Shown: piece after piece, positions 9,542-17,119 of the stretch
How positions within the stretch are numbered: position 1 is the first letter of the stretch
Layout: each line of letters begins with the position of its first letter
From: an uncultured Pelagibacteraceae bacterium
GTDB lineage: Bacteria; Pseudomonadota; Alphaproteobacteria; Pelagibacterales; Pelagibacteraceae
Direction of reading: 5' to 3'
Assembly: GCA_902588925.1 (NCBI GenBank)
Contig: CACIRB010000001.1
Location: forward strand, 103,199 to 167,198
DNA: 64,000 nt
The notes under the pieces: generated by a model
Databases searched by the model: none
Told to the model about the DNA's origin: nothing
The model's input: only the letters and a program-made list of their open reading frames with translations
Made by a program: the position numbers and the translations under genes

Positions 9542-10753
9542 CTAAACCTTTTCAAAAATTAAAGCTGCATTAGTTCCACCAAAACCAAAGCTATTTGACA
9601 TTACTGTATTTAAAGTTGCTCCCGTTTCAGTTTTTGAAACTATAGGAAATTTTTTAGCATCATCATCCATATCAGTAATATTTGCAGAACCTGTAATGAA
9701 ATTATTCTTCATCATTATTAAACAATAAATTGCTTCATGAACTGAAGCAGCTCCTAATGGATGACCTGATAAAGATTTAGTTGAACTTATTTTTGGAATG
9801 TCCTCTCCAAAAGTTTCTTTAATAGCATTAAGCTCAGTTATATCTCCAACTGGGGTAGATGTTCCATGAGTATTAATGTAATCAATATTATTTTTAGCTG
9901 TTGCCATTGCCATTTTCATACATCTAACAGCTCCTTCACCCGACGGTGCTACCATGTCGTATCCATCTGAAGTTGCTCCATAACCAGTTAATTCTGCGTA
10001 TATTTTAGCCCCTCTTGCTTTAGCATGTTCGTATTCTTCAAGTACTAATACGCCTGCACCTCCAGCGATTACAAATCCATCTCTAGTCTTGTCATAAGCT
10101 CTAGACGCAGATTGTGGAGTGTCATTATATTTTGATGATAAAGCTGTCATAGCATCAAACATTGCTGTCATCGCCCAATGAATTTCTTCACTTCCACCTG
10201 CAAAAACTACATCCTGTTTACCCATTTGAATTAATTCCATAGAATTTCCTATGCAGTGTCCACTAGTTGCACATGCAGAACTCATTGTGTAGTTAGTTCC
10301 TTTAATTTTAAATGGTACTGCAAGGGTTGCAGAAGCAGTACTTGCCATTGTTCTTGGAACAATAAATGGCCCCATTAGTTTTGGAGTTTTAGCTCTAGTT
10401 TTATCTGCTGCAAGTATTACGTTTTCAATTGATGGGCCACCGGAACCCATTACAATCCCAGTTTTAAAATTGCTCACTTCACTTTCTTCTAATCCAGAGT
10501 CCTCAATTGCCTCTTTCATAGCAATATAATTGTAAGCTGAGCCTGAACCCATAAATCTAATTGTTTTTCTATCTATGTGGTCTTCAAGTTTTATATTTGG
10601 TTTCCCATGAACATGGCTTTTTAAATTATGTTCTTTATAATCTTCAGCATAAGAAATTCCTGATTTTGAATTTAATAAAGATTGATGAACTTCTTCTTGA
10701 TTATTTCCTAAACAAGAAACAACTCCTAAACCTGTAATAACTACTCTTCTCAT
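9542..10753 (-). CDS. fabB: 3-oxoacyl-ACP synthase I (beta-ketoacyl-ACP synthase)
   Basis: Elongating condensing enzyme needed for unsaturated fatty acids. The Cys-His-His triad is visible: [12 protein letters not shown] (Cys near 160), [11 protein letters not shown] (His near 295) and [10 protein letters not shown] (His near 330). 403 residues is typical. FabB rather than FabF is favoured by its pairing with fabA: the start codon overlaps the fabA stop by one base (TAATG). Confidence 0.94.
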   Translation of the reverse strand: MRRVVITGLGVVSCLGNNQEEVHQSLLNSKSGISYAEDYKEHNLKSHVHGKPNIKLEDHIDRKTIRFMGSGSAYNYIAMKEAIEDSGLEESEVSNFKTGIVMGSGGPSIENVILAADKTRAKTPKLMGPFIVPRTMASTASATLAVPFKIKGTNYTMSSACATSGHCIGNSMELIQMGKQDVVFAGGSEEIHWAMTAMFDAMTALSSKYNDTPQSASRAYDKTRDGFVIAGGAGVLVLEEYEHAKARGAKIYAELTGYGATSDGYDMVAPSGEGAVRCMKMAMATAKNNIDYINTHGTSTPVGDITELNAIKETFGEDIPKISSTKSLSGHPLGAASVHEAIYCLIMMKNNFITGSANITDMDDDAKKFPIVSKTETGATLNTVMSNSFGFGGTNAALIFEKV

Positions 10754-11253
10754 TATCTAAACAACCCTACTTTTAAACTTTCTGCTGAATATATTTTTTT
10801 ATTATCTGCAAGAACAATTCCATTTGCAAGCCCAACAGTTGTTCCTCCAGGAGACATAATTTTTTTCATTTCTATTTCATATCTTACATTTTTTACGCTC
10901 TGTAATACTTCGCCTGTAAATTTCACAGTACCCACTCCTAGAGCTCTTCCTTTTCCAGGGTTTCCTAGCCAACCTAGAAAAAAACCTACCAGTTGCCACA
11001 TAGCATCTAAACCTAGGCACCCTGGCATAACTGGATCTTTTTTAAAATGACAATCAAAAAACCAAAGATCATCCTTAATATCTAATTCAGCCTTTAAAGA
11101 GCCTTTTTTGAATGTACCATTATTTTCATTGATTTCAGTTATTCTGTCAAACATAAGCATTGGTGGAAGAGGTAATTTTGCATTTCCAGGTCCAAAAAGA
11201 TCACCATTTCCACAAGTTATTAGGTCATCATAGGAGTATGAGTTTTTTTTCAT
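10753..11253 (-). CDS. fabA: 3-hydroxydecanoyl-ACP dehydratase/isomerase
   Basis: Dehydrates and isomerises the C10 intermediate, the branch point to unsaturated fatty acids. Active-site His in [18 protein letters not shown] and the second acidic residue in the same block are present. The longest open frame begins at 11322, but the start chosen is the ATG at 11253: GGGAG lies 9 bases upstream, the 166-residue product matches the usual length (about 170), and the extra N-terminal residues are not family-like. Divergent from irr, a conserved arrangement in alphaproteobacteria. Confidence 0.94.
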   Translation of the reverse strand: MKKNSYSYDDLITCGNGDLFGPGNAKLPLPPMLMFDRITEINENNGTFKKGSLKAELDIKDDLWFFDCHFKKDPVMPGCLGLDAMWQLVGFFLGWLGNPGKGRALGVGTVKFTGEVLQSVKNVRYEIEMKKIMSPGGTTVGLANGIVLADNKKIYSAESLKVGLFR

Positions 11254-11324
11254 AATTTTGAGCTCCCTTAATACTTGATTTAATCCTAATATAATATAAT
11301 AAAACGTTATATTTTTATTCATAC

Positions 11325-11340
11325 TTTAGAATAATTATAA
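11325..11340. promoter_or_regulatory. Candidate Irr box between fabA and irr
   Basis: TTTAGAATAATTATAA, an imperfect palindrome (TTAGAA-TAA-TTATAA, one arm mismatch) 6 bp upstream of the irr ATG. The reverse complement of the site before rubrerythrin (11806-11821) matches it at 14 of 16 positions. It resembles the known alphaproteobacterial Irr motif (TTAGAA-N3-TTCTAA-like). Suggests irr autoregulation; unproven. Confidence 0.45.
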
Positions 11341-11346
11341 AAAACA

Positions 11347-11775
11347 ATGCCAAAAAACTGCAATTTTATTGAAAAATTAAGAGATATCGGGCTAAGACCT
11401 ACTAAGCAAAGAGTTAAAATGTGTGAAGTTTTATTCAATAGAGAAAAAACTTTTCATTTTACAATTAATGATCTTGTAAAAAAGATTTCTGATGAGATGA
11501 ATGAAACAATATCTCTAGCAACGGTTTATAATACTGTTCATGCATTTCAAAAAAAAGGATACTTAAAAGAAATTTCTATTAACAGTGATAAAAGTTATTT
11601 TGATACAAACACATCTGCTCATCATCATTTTTACGATGAAGATACTCATCAATTAATAGATTGTGATGAAAATGATATTGATCCAGTTAATATAAAAAAA
11701 AATATTACAGGAAAAAAAATAAGTTCAGTGGAAGTTTTAGTTAGAGTTGCGAGTGATAATCAAACTCAAAAATAA
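11347..11775 (+). CDS. irr: Fur-family iron response regulator Irr
   Basis: Fur-superfamily DNA-binding regulator. The N-terminal winged helix carries LRDIGLRPTKQR and SLATVYNTVHAFQKKGYL (recognition helix). The His-rich HHHFYDEDTHQLIDCDE around residue 95 is the metal/haem-sensing segment. The Irr assignment over Fur rests on the LRPTKQR-type N-terminus, the HHH run, and the position divergent from fabA-fabB-fabI, which is typical of irr. The haem motif GCPWHD of Bradyrhizobium Irr is not present. There is no Shine-Dalgarno, and a candidate operator lies just upstream. Confidence 0.85.
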   Translation: MPKNCNFIEKLRDIGLRPTKQRVKMCEVLFNREKTFHFTINDLVKKISDEMNETISLATVYNTVHAFQKKGYLKEISINSDKSYFDTNTSAHHHFYDEDTHQLIDCDENDIDPVNIKKNITGKKISSVEVLVRVASDNQTQK

Positions 11776-11805
11776 TTAAATTAAATCAATTACTTAAAAT
11801 CTACA

Positions 11806-11821
11806 TTATAACAATTCTAAA
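11806..11821. promoter_or_regulatory. Candidate Irr box upstream of rubrerythrin
   Basis: TTATAACAATTCTAAA, imperfect palindrome ending 3 bp before the TTGACA -35 element of the rubrerythrin promoter. In reverse orientation it matches the site before irr in 14 of 16 positions. Position at the -35 edge is compatible with either repression or activation. Confidence 0.45.
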
Positions 11822-11824
11822 CTG

Positions 11825-11852
11825 TTGACATATTTCATATAACTATTATATG
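11825..11852 (+). promoter_or_regulatory. Promoter of rubrerythrin
   Basis: Perfect TTGACA at 11825-11830, 16-bp spacer, TATATG at 11847-11852 (a neighbouring TATGGT at 18 bp is an alternative). A strong ribosome site AAGGAG follows at 11868-11873, 6 bases before the ATG, suggesting high expression. Confidence 0.6.
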
Positions 11853-11879
11853 GTGAGTAACATTTAAAAGGAGAAAACA

Positions 11880-12296
11880 ATGTCTTTAAAAGGAAGTAAA
11901 ACAGAAGAAAATTTAAAAGAAGCGTTTGCTGGTGAAAGTCAAGCAAACAGAAGATATCTTTATTTTGCACAAAAAGCTGACATAGAAGGTTACAATGATG
12001 TAGCTGCAGTTTTTAGATCAACAGCAGAAGGTGAAACTGGTCACGCGCATGGTCATCTGGAGTATCTAGAAGAAGTTGGAGATCCAGGAACTGGTATGCC
12101 AATTGGCGAAACAAAAGCTAACCTGGCTTCTGCAGTACAAGGTGAAACTCATGAGTACACTGATATGTACCCTGGTATGGCCAAAACAGCTAGAGAAGAA
12201 GGCTTTGAAGAAATTGCTGACTGGTTTGAAACTTTAGCTAAAGCCGAAAAATCACACGCTGGTAAATTCCAAAAAACTTTAGAGTCTATTAGCTAA
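11880..12296 (+). CDS. Rubrerythrin (diiron domain only)
   Basis: Ferritin-like diiron protein, probably a cytosolic peroxide reductase. At 138 residues it holds only the four-helix diiron domain; the C-terminal rubredoxin domain of classical rubrerythrin is absent. Iron ligands are visible in [39 protein letters not shown] and [12 protein letters not shown]. Strong promoter and SD. The next two genes (Fe-S oxidoreductase, DUF3501) recur with such rubrerythrins and may supply its electrons. A hairpin after the stop may separate its level from theirs. Confidence 0.92.
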   Translation: MSLKGSKTEENLKEAFAGESQANRRYLYFAQKADIEGYNDVAAVFRSTAEGETGHAHGHLEYLEEVGDPGTGMPIGETKANLASAVQGETHEYTDMYPGMAKTAREEGFEEIADWFETLAKAEKSHAGKFQKTLESIS

Positions 12297-12305
12297 TCAA
12301 ATTTC

Positions 12306-12330
12306 TTAGTGGGCGCTAGTCGCCCACTAA
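12306..12330 (+). other. Intercistronic RNA hairpin after rubrerythrin
   Basis: Perfect 10-bp stem TTAGTGGGCG / CGCCCACTAA with loop CTAGT, far more stable than its surroundings. No T-run follows on either strand, so it is not a standard intrinsic terminator. It could be a 3'-end stabiliser or processing site that leaves rubrerythrin mRNA more abundant than the downstream genes. Confidence 0.7.
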
Positions 12331-12361
12331 AAACAATTCAAATTTAAAATAACTTAATTAT

Positions 12362-13693
12362 ATGAGCAAAGAAGGCAGCTTAAGTGCACCTATAAGACAT
12401 CCAATAGATTTTGAGCATCCTGATTTTTTAAATCCTGAAAAGTTAGACGCTGAAATGAGAAGAGTGTTTGATATTTGTCATGGATGTCGAAGATGTTTTA
12501 ATCTTTGCGACTCATTTCCAAAGCTATTTGACATGATTGATGAATCTAAAAATGAAGATGTTGAAAGCTTAACTAGCGATCAATTTGACCCTGTCGTTGA
12601 TGCATGTACATTATGTGATATGTGTTTTATGACTAAATGCCCATATGTTCCACCTCATGATTTTGATTTAGATTTTCCACATTTAATGCTGCGATATAGA
12701 ACAGCTCAAAAAAAATTAGGTAAATTACCAAGCGTACCAACACAATTAGCCCAAATAGACCGAAACGCTAAAATTGGTGTCATGTTCTCTAAAATAGTTA
12801 ACTGGGCATCAAATATAAAAAATAAATTAATTAGAAAAATCTTAGAATTAATTACTGGAATAGATAAAAGAGTTCAGTTACCAAAATATAACTCAGAAAC
12901 TTTTTCTAATTTCTTCAAAAAAAACAGAGATAAGATAAATTATCAAACATCTTCTAAAGATAGAAAAGTAGTTATTTATTCAACTTGTTTTGTAAATTTT
13001 AATAAAAAAAATACAGGTGTTGCCGCTTTAAAAGTTTTGAAAAAAAATGGTGTAGAAGTTCAGGAAGCTTATCCTGGTTGTTGTGGGATGCCATTTCTAG
13101 AGCAAGCTGACCTGTCAAAAGTTGTTGAACAAGCGAAAAAAGTTTCTAAGGATTTAATCGAATGGATTGATAAAGGATATAAAGTAGTAACCTTAACAGC
13201 TAGCTGTGGGTTGATGTTAAAATTTGAATGGCCGTTGTTATTACCAAACGAGGAAAAAATAAAAAAATTATCTGCAAATGTTATGGATATTGATGAGTAT
13301 GTTGTGGATATTGCAAACAATGAGGGATTAGCAAAAGGATTAAATGAAATTGACGGAGGAGTAACTGTGCATCATGCTTGTCATGCTAGGGCACAGAACA
13401 TGGGTATCAAAGCGAGAGATATGTTAAAATTGATACCAAACATTAAAATTGATGTGGTTGAAAGATGTGCAGGTCATGGAGGAACTTTTGGAGTAATGAA
13501 AGAAACTCATGATTTAGCAAACAAAGTCGGAAGACCTACAGCTAGACAAATAAAAAATAAAAATAATAAGTATATGGCTTCTGATTGCCCTTTAGCTGGT
13601 AAACATTTAAAACAGCTAGAAGTTGATACAAATATATCTAATGATGAGGCACTACATCCTATCGAATTAATGGCAAAAAGTTATAACCTATGA
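12362..13693 (+). CDS. Iron-sulfur oxidoreductase (GlpC/heterodisulfide-reductase-like)
   Basis: 443 residues with two N-terminal 4Fe-4S motifs (CHGCRRCFNLC near 40 and CTLCDMCFMTKC near 85) and two C-terminal CCG-type domains (YPGCCGMPF near 240; HHACHARAQN and CAGHGGTFG near 340-380). This is the fold of GlpC and HdrB subunits that pass electrons between quinones or disulfides and partners. No membrane helix is evident. Placed between rubrerythrin and DUF3501, it is a good candidate electron donor to rubrerythrin; that role is inferred from context. Its stop overlaps the next start by 4 bp. Confidence 0.85.
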   Translation: MSKEGSLSAPIRHPIDFEHPDFLNPEKLDAEMRRVFDICHGCRRCFNLCDSFPKLFDMIDESKNEDVESLTSDQFDPVVDACTLCDMCFMTKCPYVPPHDFDLDFPHLMLRYRTAQKKLGKLPSVPTQLAQIDRNAKIGVMFSKIVNWASNIKNKLIRKILELITGIDKRVQLPKYNSETFSNFFKKNRDKINYQTSSKDRKVVIYSTCFVNFNKKNTGVAALKVLKKNGVEVQEAYPGCCGMPFLEQADLSKVVEQAKKVSKDLIEWIDKGYKVVTLTASCGLMLKFEWPLLLPNEEKIKKLSANVMDIDEYVVDIANNEGLAKGLNEIDGGVTVHHACHARAQNMGIKARDMLKLIPNIKIDVVERCAGHGGTFGVMKETHDLANKVGRPTARQIKNKNNKYMASDCPLAGKHLKQLEVDTNISNDEALHPIELMAKSYNL

Positions 13694-14289
13694 TTATGCC
13701 TAGGGAAAAAAGAGAAATCCAAAAACAAGATATCATGCCATTAGATGTCTACATAAAAAACAGAGGAGAATTAAGAAAAAGTATTGTTGATTTTAAAAAA
13801 AATAGAAGAATTGCTTTAGGACCTTATGCAACATTTTACTTTGAAAGTTACGAGACAATGTTAGCTCAAGTTCAAGAAATGCTATATATTGAAAAAGGTG
13901 GAGATGAACAACTTGAAGACGAGCTGTCAGCATACAACCCTTTAATACCTAATGGTAAAGAATTAACGGCTACATTAATGTTTGAAATAGATAACCCTAT
14001 ATCACGTGCGGCTTTCCTAGGAAAAGTAGGCGGAATAGAAGAAACAGTGTTTATGAAAATTAATGGAGAAAAAATAAAAGCTATACCAGAGGAAGATGTT
14101 GATAGAACATCAACTGAAGGAAAAGCTTCTTCAGTTCAATTTATTCATTTTAATTTTACAGACGACCAAATAGCTAAATTTAAGTCTGAGGAAATAGAAG
14201 TTGAAATAGGAATTGATCATAAAGAATATTCACATACTACTAAGTTGTCTGTAGAGAACAAAAAGTCACTTTCAGCTGATTTTAGTTAA
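13690..14289 (+). CDS. DUF3501 family protein
   Basis: 199 residues, recognised by the N-terminal EKREIQKQDIMPLDVYIKNR and the RRIALGPYATFYFESYETML block typical of DUF3501. No catalytic motif is known. The family is found beside rubrerythrin and the GlpC-like Fe-S protein in many proteobacteria, pointing to a shared function in oxidative stress. ATGA overlap with the upstream gene implies translational coupling; an in-frame ATG at 13696 is an alternative start. It converges with the SH3 protein gene and overlaps its end by 4 bp. Confidence 0.85.
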   Translation: MIMPREKREIQKQDIMPLDVYIKNRGELRKSIVDFKKNRRIALGPYATFYFESYETMLAQVQEMLYIEKGGDEQLEDELSAYNPLIPNGKELTATLMFEIDNPISRAAFLGKVGGIEETVFMKINGEKIKAIPEEDVDRTSTEGKASSVQFIHFNFTDDQIAKFKSEEIEVEIGIDHKEYSHTTKLSVENKKSLSADFS

Positions 14290-14726
14290 TTAAATCCCCA
14301 AATATTGTCTGTTTTAATCCAACCTTGAAATTCTCCAGAGGTTATTTCACACCATTTTTGCTCACACTTTTCTAATATTAATAACCTACCTTCCTTAATA
14401 AGAGCAATTGGTTTTGCAAAAGATGTAGGGTTTTTAAATAAAATTTTATCCTTGGTTGCTATTGCAGAATTATTTTTTTTTAACTGAGATATATGTATCC
14501 ACCCACCATTATTTTTAAAGTCTATAATCCTTCTAAAGTTTTCTTTTTTATCTATTTGCTTTAAAGGAAGATTAATTTTTTTATAAACAAATTTAACATC
14601 AGAGTCAAAACTTGGACCATATCTAACGTTTACTTTATTTTTTTTTAAAGAAACAAACATCTCATTTGCAGAGCTTATTGATATTAATAAAATAAAAATC
14701 AAAATTGTTCTTATAATTAATTGCAT
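14286..14726 (-). CDS. Exported SH3-domain protein
   Basis: 146 residues. N-terminal signal sequence (LIIRTILIFILLISISSA) predicts export to the periplasm. Two bacterial SH3-like repeats follow: one around VNVRYGPSFDSDVKFVYKK with GGWIHISQL, the second around ALIKEGRLLILEKCEQKWC with GEFQGWIKTDNIWG. Such proteins are common in alphaproteobacteria and are thought to bind cell wall, but the role of this one is unknown. It overlaps the end of the ThiF/MoeB-like gene by 10 bp and is probably last in the coaBC-dut transcript. Confidence 0.8.
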   Translation of the reverse strand: MQLIIRTILIFILLISISSANEMFVSLKKNKVNVRYGPSFDSDVKFVYKKINLPLKQIDKKENFRRIIDFKNNGGWIHISQLKKNNSAIATKDKILFKNPTSFAKPIALIKEGRLLILEKCEQKWCEITSGEFQGWIKTDNIWGFN

Positions 14727-15472
14727 AGACAGTTTTTTCTTTTTTTAATTTTTGCTTTTCTAAAATTTAAATTTAATAAATCAATTATTAAAATATAATT
14801 ATTTATACTTTGACCTATATTTAAAATATTTTTTAAAATCTCATTAGCTTGCATCGTACCAACAATTCCAGCAACAGTTCCTAAGATTCCCTCATATTCA
14901 CAATTGAGTATTTCATCAGATATTTTTTCTTCTTGATAAAAACATCGAAGGCATGGCTCTTTTTTATTTTTGAAATTAAATGTAAAGATATGACCATCAA
15001 ATTTACTTATTGCACCAGTTACTAAAAATTTTTTATACTTTAAACTTAAGTCATTAATTATAAATTTACTTTCAAAATTATCAGTTCCATCAACAATATA
15101 ATCATAATCTTTAATAATTTTTTGAAATTTAGACTTATTTAATTTGTAATTAAAAATTTTTATTTTTGTTAAAGAATTAATTTTGTTTAATTTTTTTTTA
15201 GCAATTTTAACTTTCGGCTTATTTAAATCTTTTTCATTGAATAAACTTTGCCTATGAATATTTGAAAGGCTTATTTTATCATGATCTACAATTCCTAATG
15301 AACCAATCCCTGACCTAGTTAGGAATTCTGCTACTGGACATCCAAGACCACCCATACCTATTATTAATACTTTTGAATTTGTGATTTTATTTTGACCTAA
15401 AATACCAATATTTTTTAATATGATTTGTCTTGAAAAACGCTCGATTTGATTTTTGTTTAACTTTTTGCTCAT
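14717..15472 (-). CDS. ThiF/MoeB-type E1-like adenylyltransferase
   Basis: Adenylates the C-terminus of a ubiquitin-like sulfur carrier (ThiS or MoaD type). Seen: start FSRQIILKNIGILGQNK, nucleotide loop GMGGLGCPVAEFL (near 40), DHDKISLSNIHRQ with the adenylation Arg, DGTDNFESKF (near 130), the first zinc pair CLRC (near 178), and a Cys in LNCEYEGILGT at the MoeB active-site position. The second zinc pair is CLC at the extreme C-terminus rather than CxxC. Whether it serves thiamine or molybdopterin synthesis cannot be decided: no ThiS or MoaD gene lies nearby. Confidence 0.85.
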   Translation of the reverse strand: MSKKLNKNQIERFSRQIILKNIGILGQNKITNSKVLIIGMGGLGCPVAEFLTRSGIGSLGIVDHDKISLSNIHRQSLFNEKDLNKPKVKIAKKKLNKINSLTKIKIFNYKLNKSKFQKIIKDYDYIVDGTDNFESKFIINDLSLKYKKFLVTGAISKFDGHIFTFNFKNKKEPCLRCFYQEEKISDEILNCEYEGILGTVAGIVGTMQANEILKNILNIGQSINNYILIIDLLNLNFRKAKIKKRKNCLCN

Positions 15473-15906
15473 TTTCCTGTTGAGCCAAACCCGCCTTCGC
15501 CTCTCATTGTTTCTGGAAGTTCTTCTGTTTCTTCAAAATTTATTTTTATCACTGGTGTAAGAACCATTTGAGCTATTCTGTCTTTATTGTTTATTAAAAA
15601 ATCTTCTTTTCCGTGATTGTAAAGTATTACTTTTATCTCACCCCTGTAATCACTATCTATTGTTCCTGGCGTATTTAAAACACTAATATTATTTTTTGCG
15701 GCCAAACCTGATCTAGGTCGTATTTGAATTTCAAATTCATTTGAAAAAGCAACAGCAATTCCAGTTGGAACTAAACAAGAATTTTTAGATTTAAGTACAA
15801 TTGGTTCCTTTATAAATGCCATGAGATCCATTCCAGAAGCCCCTTCTGTTTTATAGGTGGGTAACTCTATTGAAGGATCTAATTTTTTAACAAGGATTTT
15901 TGCCAT
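15469..15906 (-). CDS. dut: Deoxyuridine 5'-triphosphate nucleotidohydrolase (dUTPase)
   Basis: Hydrolyses dUTP to dUMP, keeping uracil out of DNA and feeding dTMP synthesis. 145 residues, with all family motifs: GASGMDLMA, RPRSGLA, GTIDSDYRGEI, RIAQMVL and the C-terminal RGEGGFGSTG arm that closes over the trimer active site. It overlaps the coaBC end by 1 bp and the downstream E1-like gene by 4 bp, and coaBC-dut is a widely conserved pair. Confidence 0.97.
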   Translation of the reverse strand: MAKILVKKLDPSIELPTYKTEGASGMDLMAFIKEPIVLKSKNSCLVPTGIAVAFSNEFEIQIRPRSGLAAKNNISVLNTPGTIDSDYRGEIKVILYNHGKEDFLINNKDRIAQMVLTPVIKINFEETEELPETMRGEGGFGSTGK

Positions 15907-17111
15907 TAATTTAATTGATCAATTATTCTATCAACTATTTCTTCAGAAATTTCAGATTTTCTCTTATATGTTAGGACTTCACTTTTTAAAGATTTATTTT
16001 TGTAGTGGATCGTAACTTCATTATAATCAGAGTTAAATCCAATATTTTTTTTAGAAACATCGTTAGAAATTATCCAGTCACAATTTTTTTTATTTAATTT
16101 TTCTTCTGCATTTTTTAAAACTTCGTTTGTTTCTGCTGCAAAACCAATCACAATTTCAGGCCTCATAGAATTATGATTCGATATGTAATTTAAAATATCA
16201 ATATTTTTTTCTAAATTTAAATTTAATGCTTCTTCTTTTTTTATTTTTGTTTTAGATTTATTTTTTACTTTAAAGTCTGATACTGCTGCTGAAAAAATTG
16301 CTATATCTACAGGTAAATTCTTTTGTGTAGCAGCAAACATTTCATCTGCTGTTTCAACCTTAATGAGTTTAATATCTTTTTCTACTTCTAGATTAGTTGG
16401 TCCTGAAATCAGTGTTGTATCAAAACCTTTTTTTGATAGACATTTAGCTAGTTCGTATCCCTGTTTGCCACTTGATTTATTAGTTATAAAACGAACAGGG
16501 TCGATATACTCATTAGTTGGTCCAGCGGTAACTAAAGCTTTAAATTTTTTATTTTGGATTTGGTTTAAAAAAAATTGATTTAATTCATCCGCAATTTTTA
16601 ACGGTTCAGACATCTTACCTTCGCCATATTCTCCACACGCCATATCTCCTATCTCAGGACCAATAAATTTATAACCAAAATCTTTTAATTTTTTTAAATT
16701 AATTTTTGTAGATTTATGTTCCCACATTCTAATATTCATGGCTGGTGCTAAATAAATTTGTTTATTTGAAGCAAGTATTACAGTCGAAGCTAAATCATCT
16801 GTAGCACCTTGTGCTAATTTCGAAATGGTATTTGCTGTTATTGGGGCAACGACAACTACGTCTGCCCATCTAGAAAGTGAAATATGATCCATTTCAGTTT
16901 CATTTTCTAAGCTAAACAAATCACTATAAACTTTACCTTGAGACAATGATGCTACAGATAATGGAGTTACAAATTCTTTAGCGCTAGAAGTAAGTATAGT
17001 TTTTATTTCTGCACCATTTTTTTTTAATAATCTTATAGTTTCAAGACTTTTGTAAGCTGAAATACCTCCACAAATAATAAACAGGATTTTTTTGTTATTA
17101 AGATTTTTCAT
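15906..17111 (-). CDS. coaBC: Bifunctional phosphopantothenoylcysteine decarboxylase / phosphopantothenate-cysteine ligase
   Basis: Two successive steps of coenzyme A synthesis. The N-terminal CoaC flavoprotein half begins KKILFIICGGISAYKSLETIR and holds the catalytic His in MDHISLSRWAD and the PAMNIRMW motif (near 145). The C-terminal CoaB half starts near 188 with KALVTAGPTNEYIDPVRFITN and continues with SSGKQGYELAKCL. 401 residues is standard. Lies in the ubiE-ubiB-coaBC-dut run, a typical alphaproteobacterial order, 8 bp after ubiB. Confidence 0.96.
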   Translation of the reverse strand: MKNLNNKKILFIICGGISAYKSLETIRLLKKNGAEIKTILTSSAKEFVTPLSVASLSQGKVYSDLFSLENETEMDHISLSRWADVVVVAPITANTISKLAQGATDDLASTVILASNKQIYLAPAMNIRMWEHKSTKINLKKLKDFGYKFIGPEIGDMACGEYGEGKMSEPLKIADELNQFFLNQIQNKKFKALVTAGPTNEYIDPVRFITNKSSGKQGYELAKCLSKKGFDTTLISGPTNLEVEKDIKLIKVETADEMFAATQKNLPVDIAIFSAAVSDFKVKNKSKTKIKKEEALNLNLEKNIDILNYISNHNSMRPEIVIGFAAETNEVLKNAEEKLNKKNCDWIISNDVSKKNIGFNSDYNEVTIHYKNKSLKSEVLTYKRKSEISEEIVDRIIDQLN

Positions 17112-17119
17112 TTGCAGAA

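Noticed and set aside
11253..11322. Longer N-terminus for fabA
   Set aside because: Extra residues are not family-like and the internal ATG has a GGGAG ribosome site.
12306..12330. Calling the rubrerythrin hairpin an intrinsic terminator
   Set aside because: No T-run follows on either strand.
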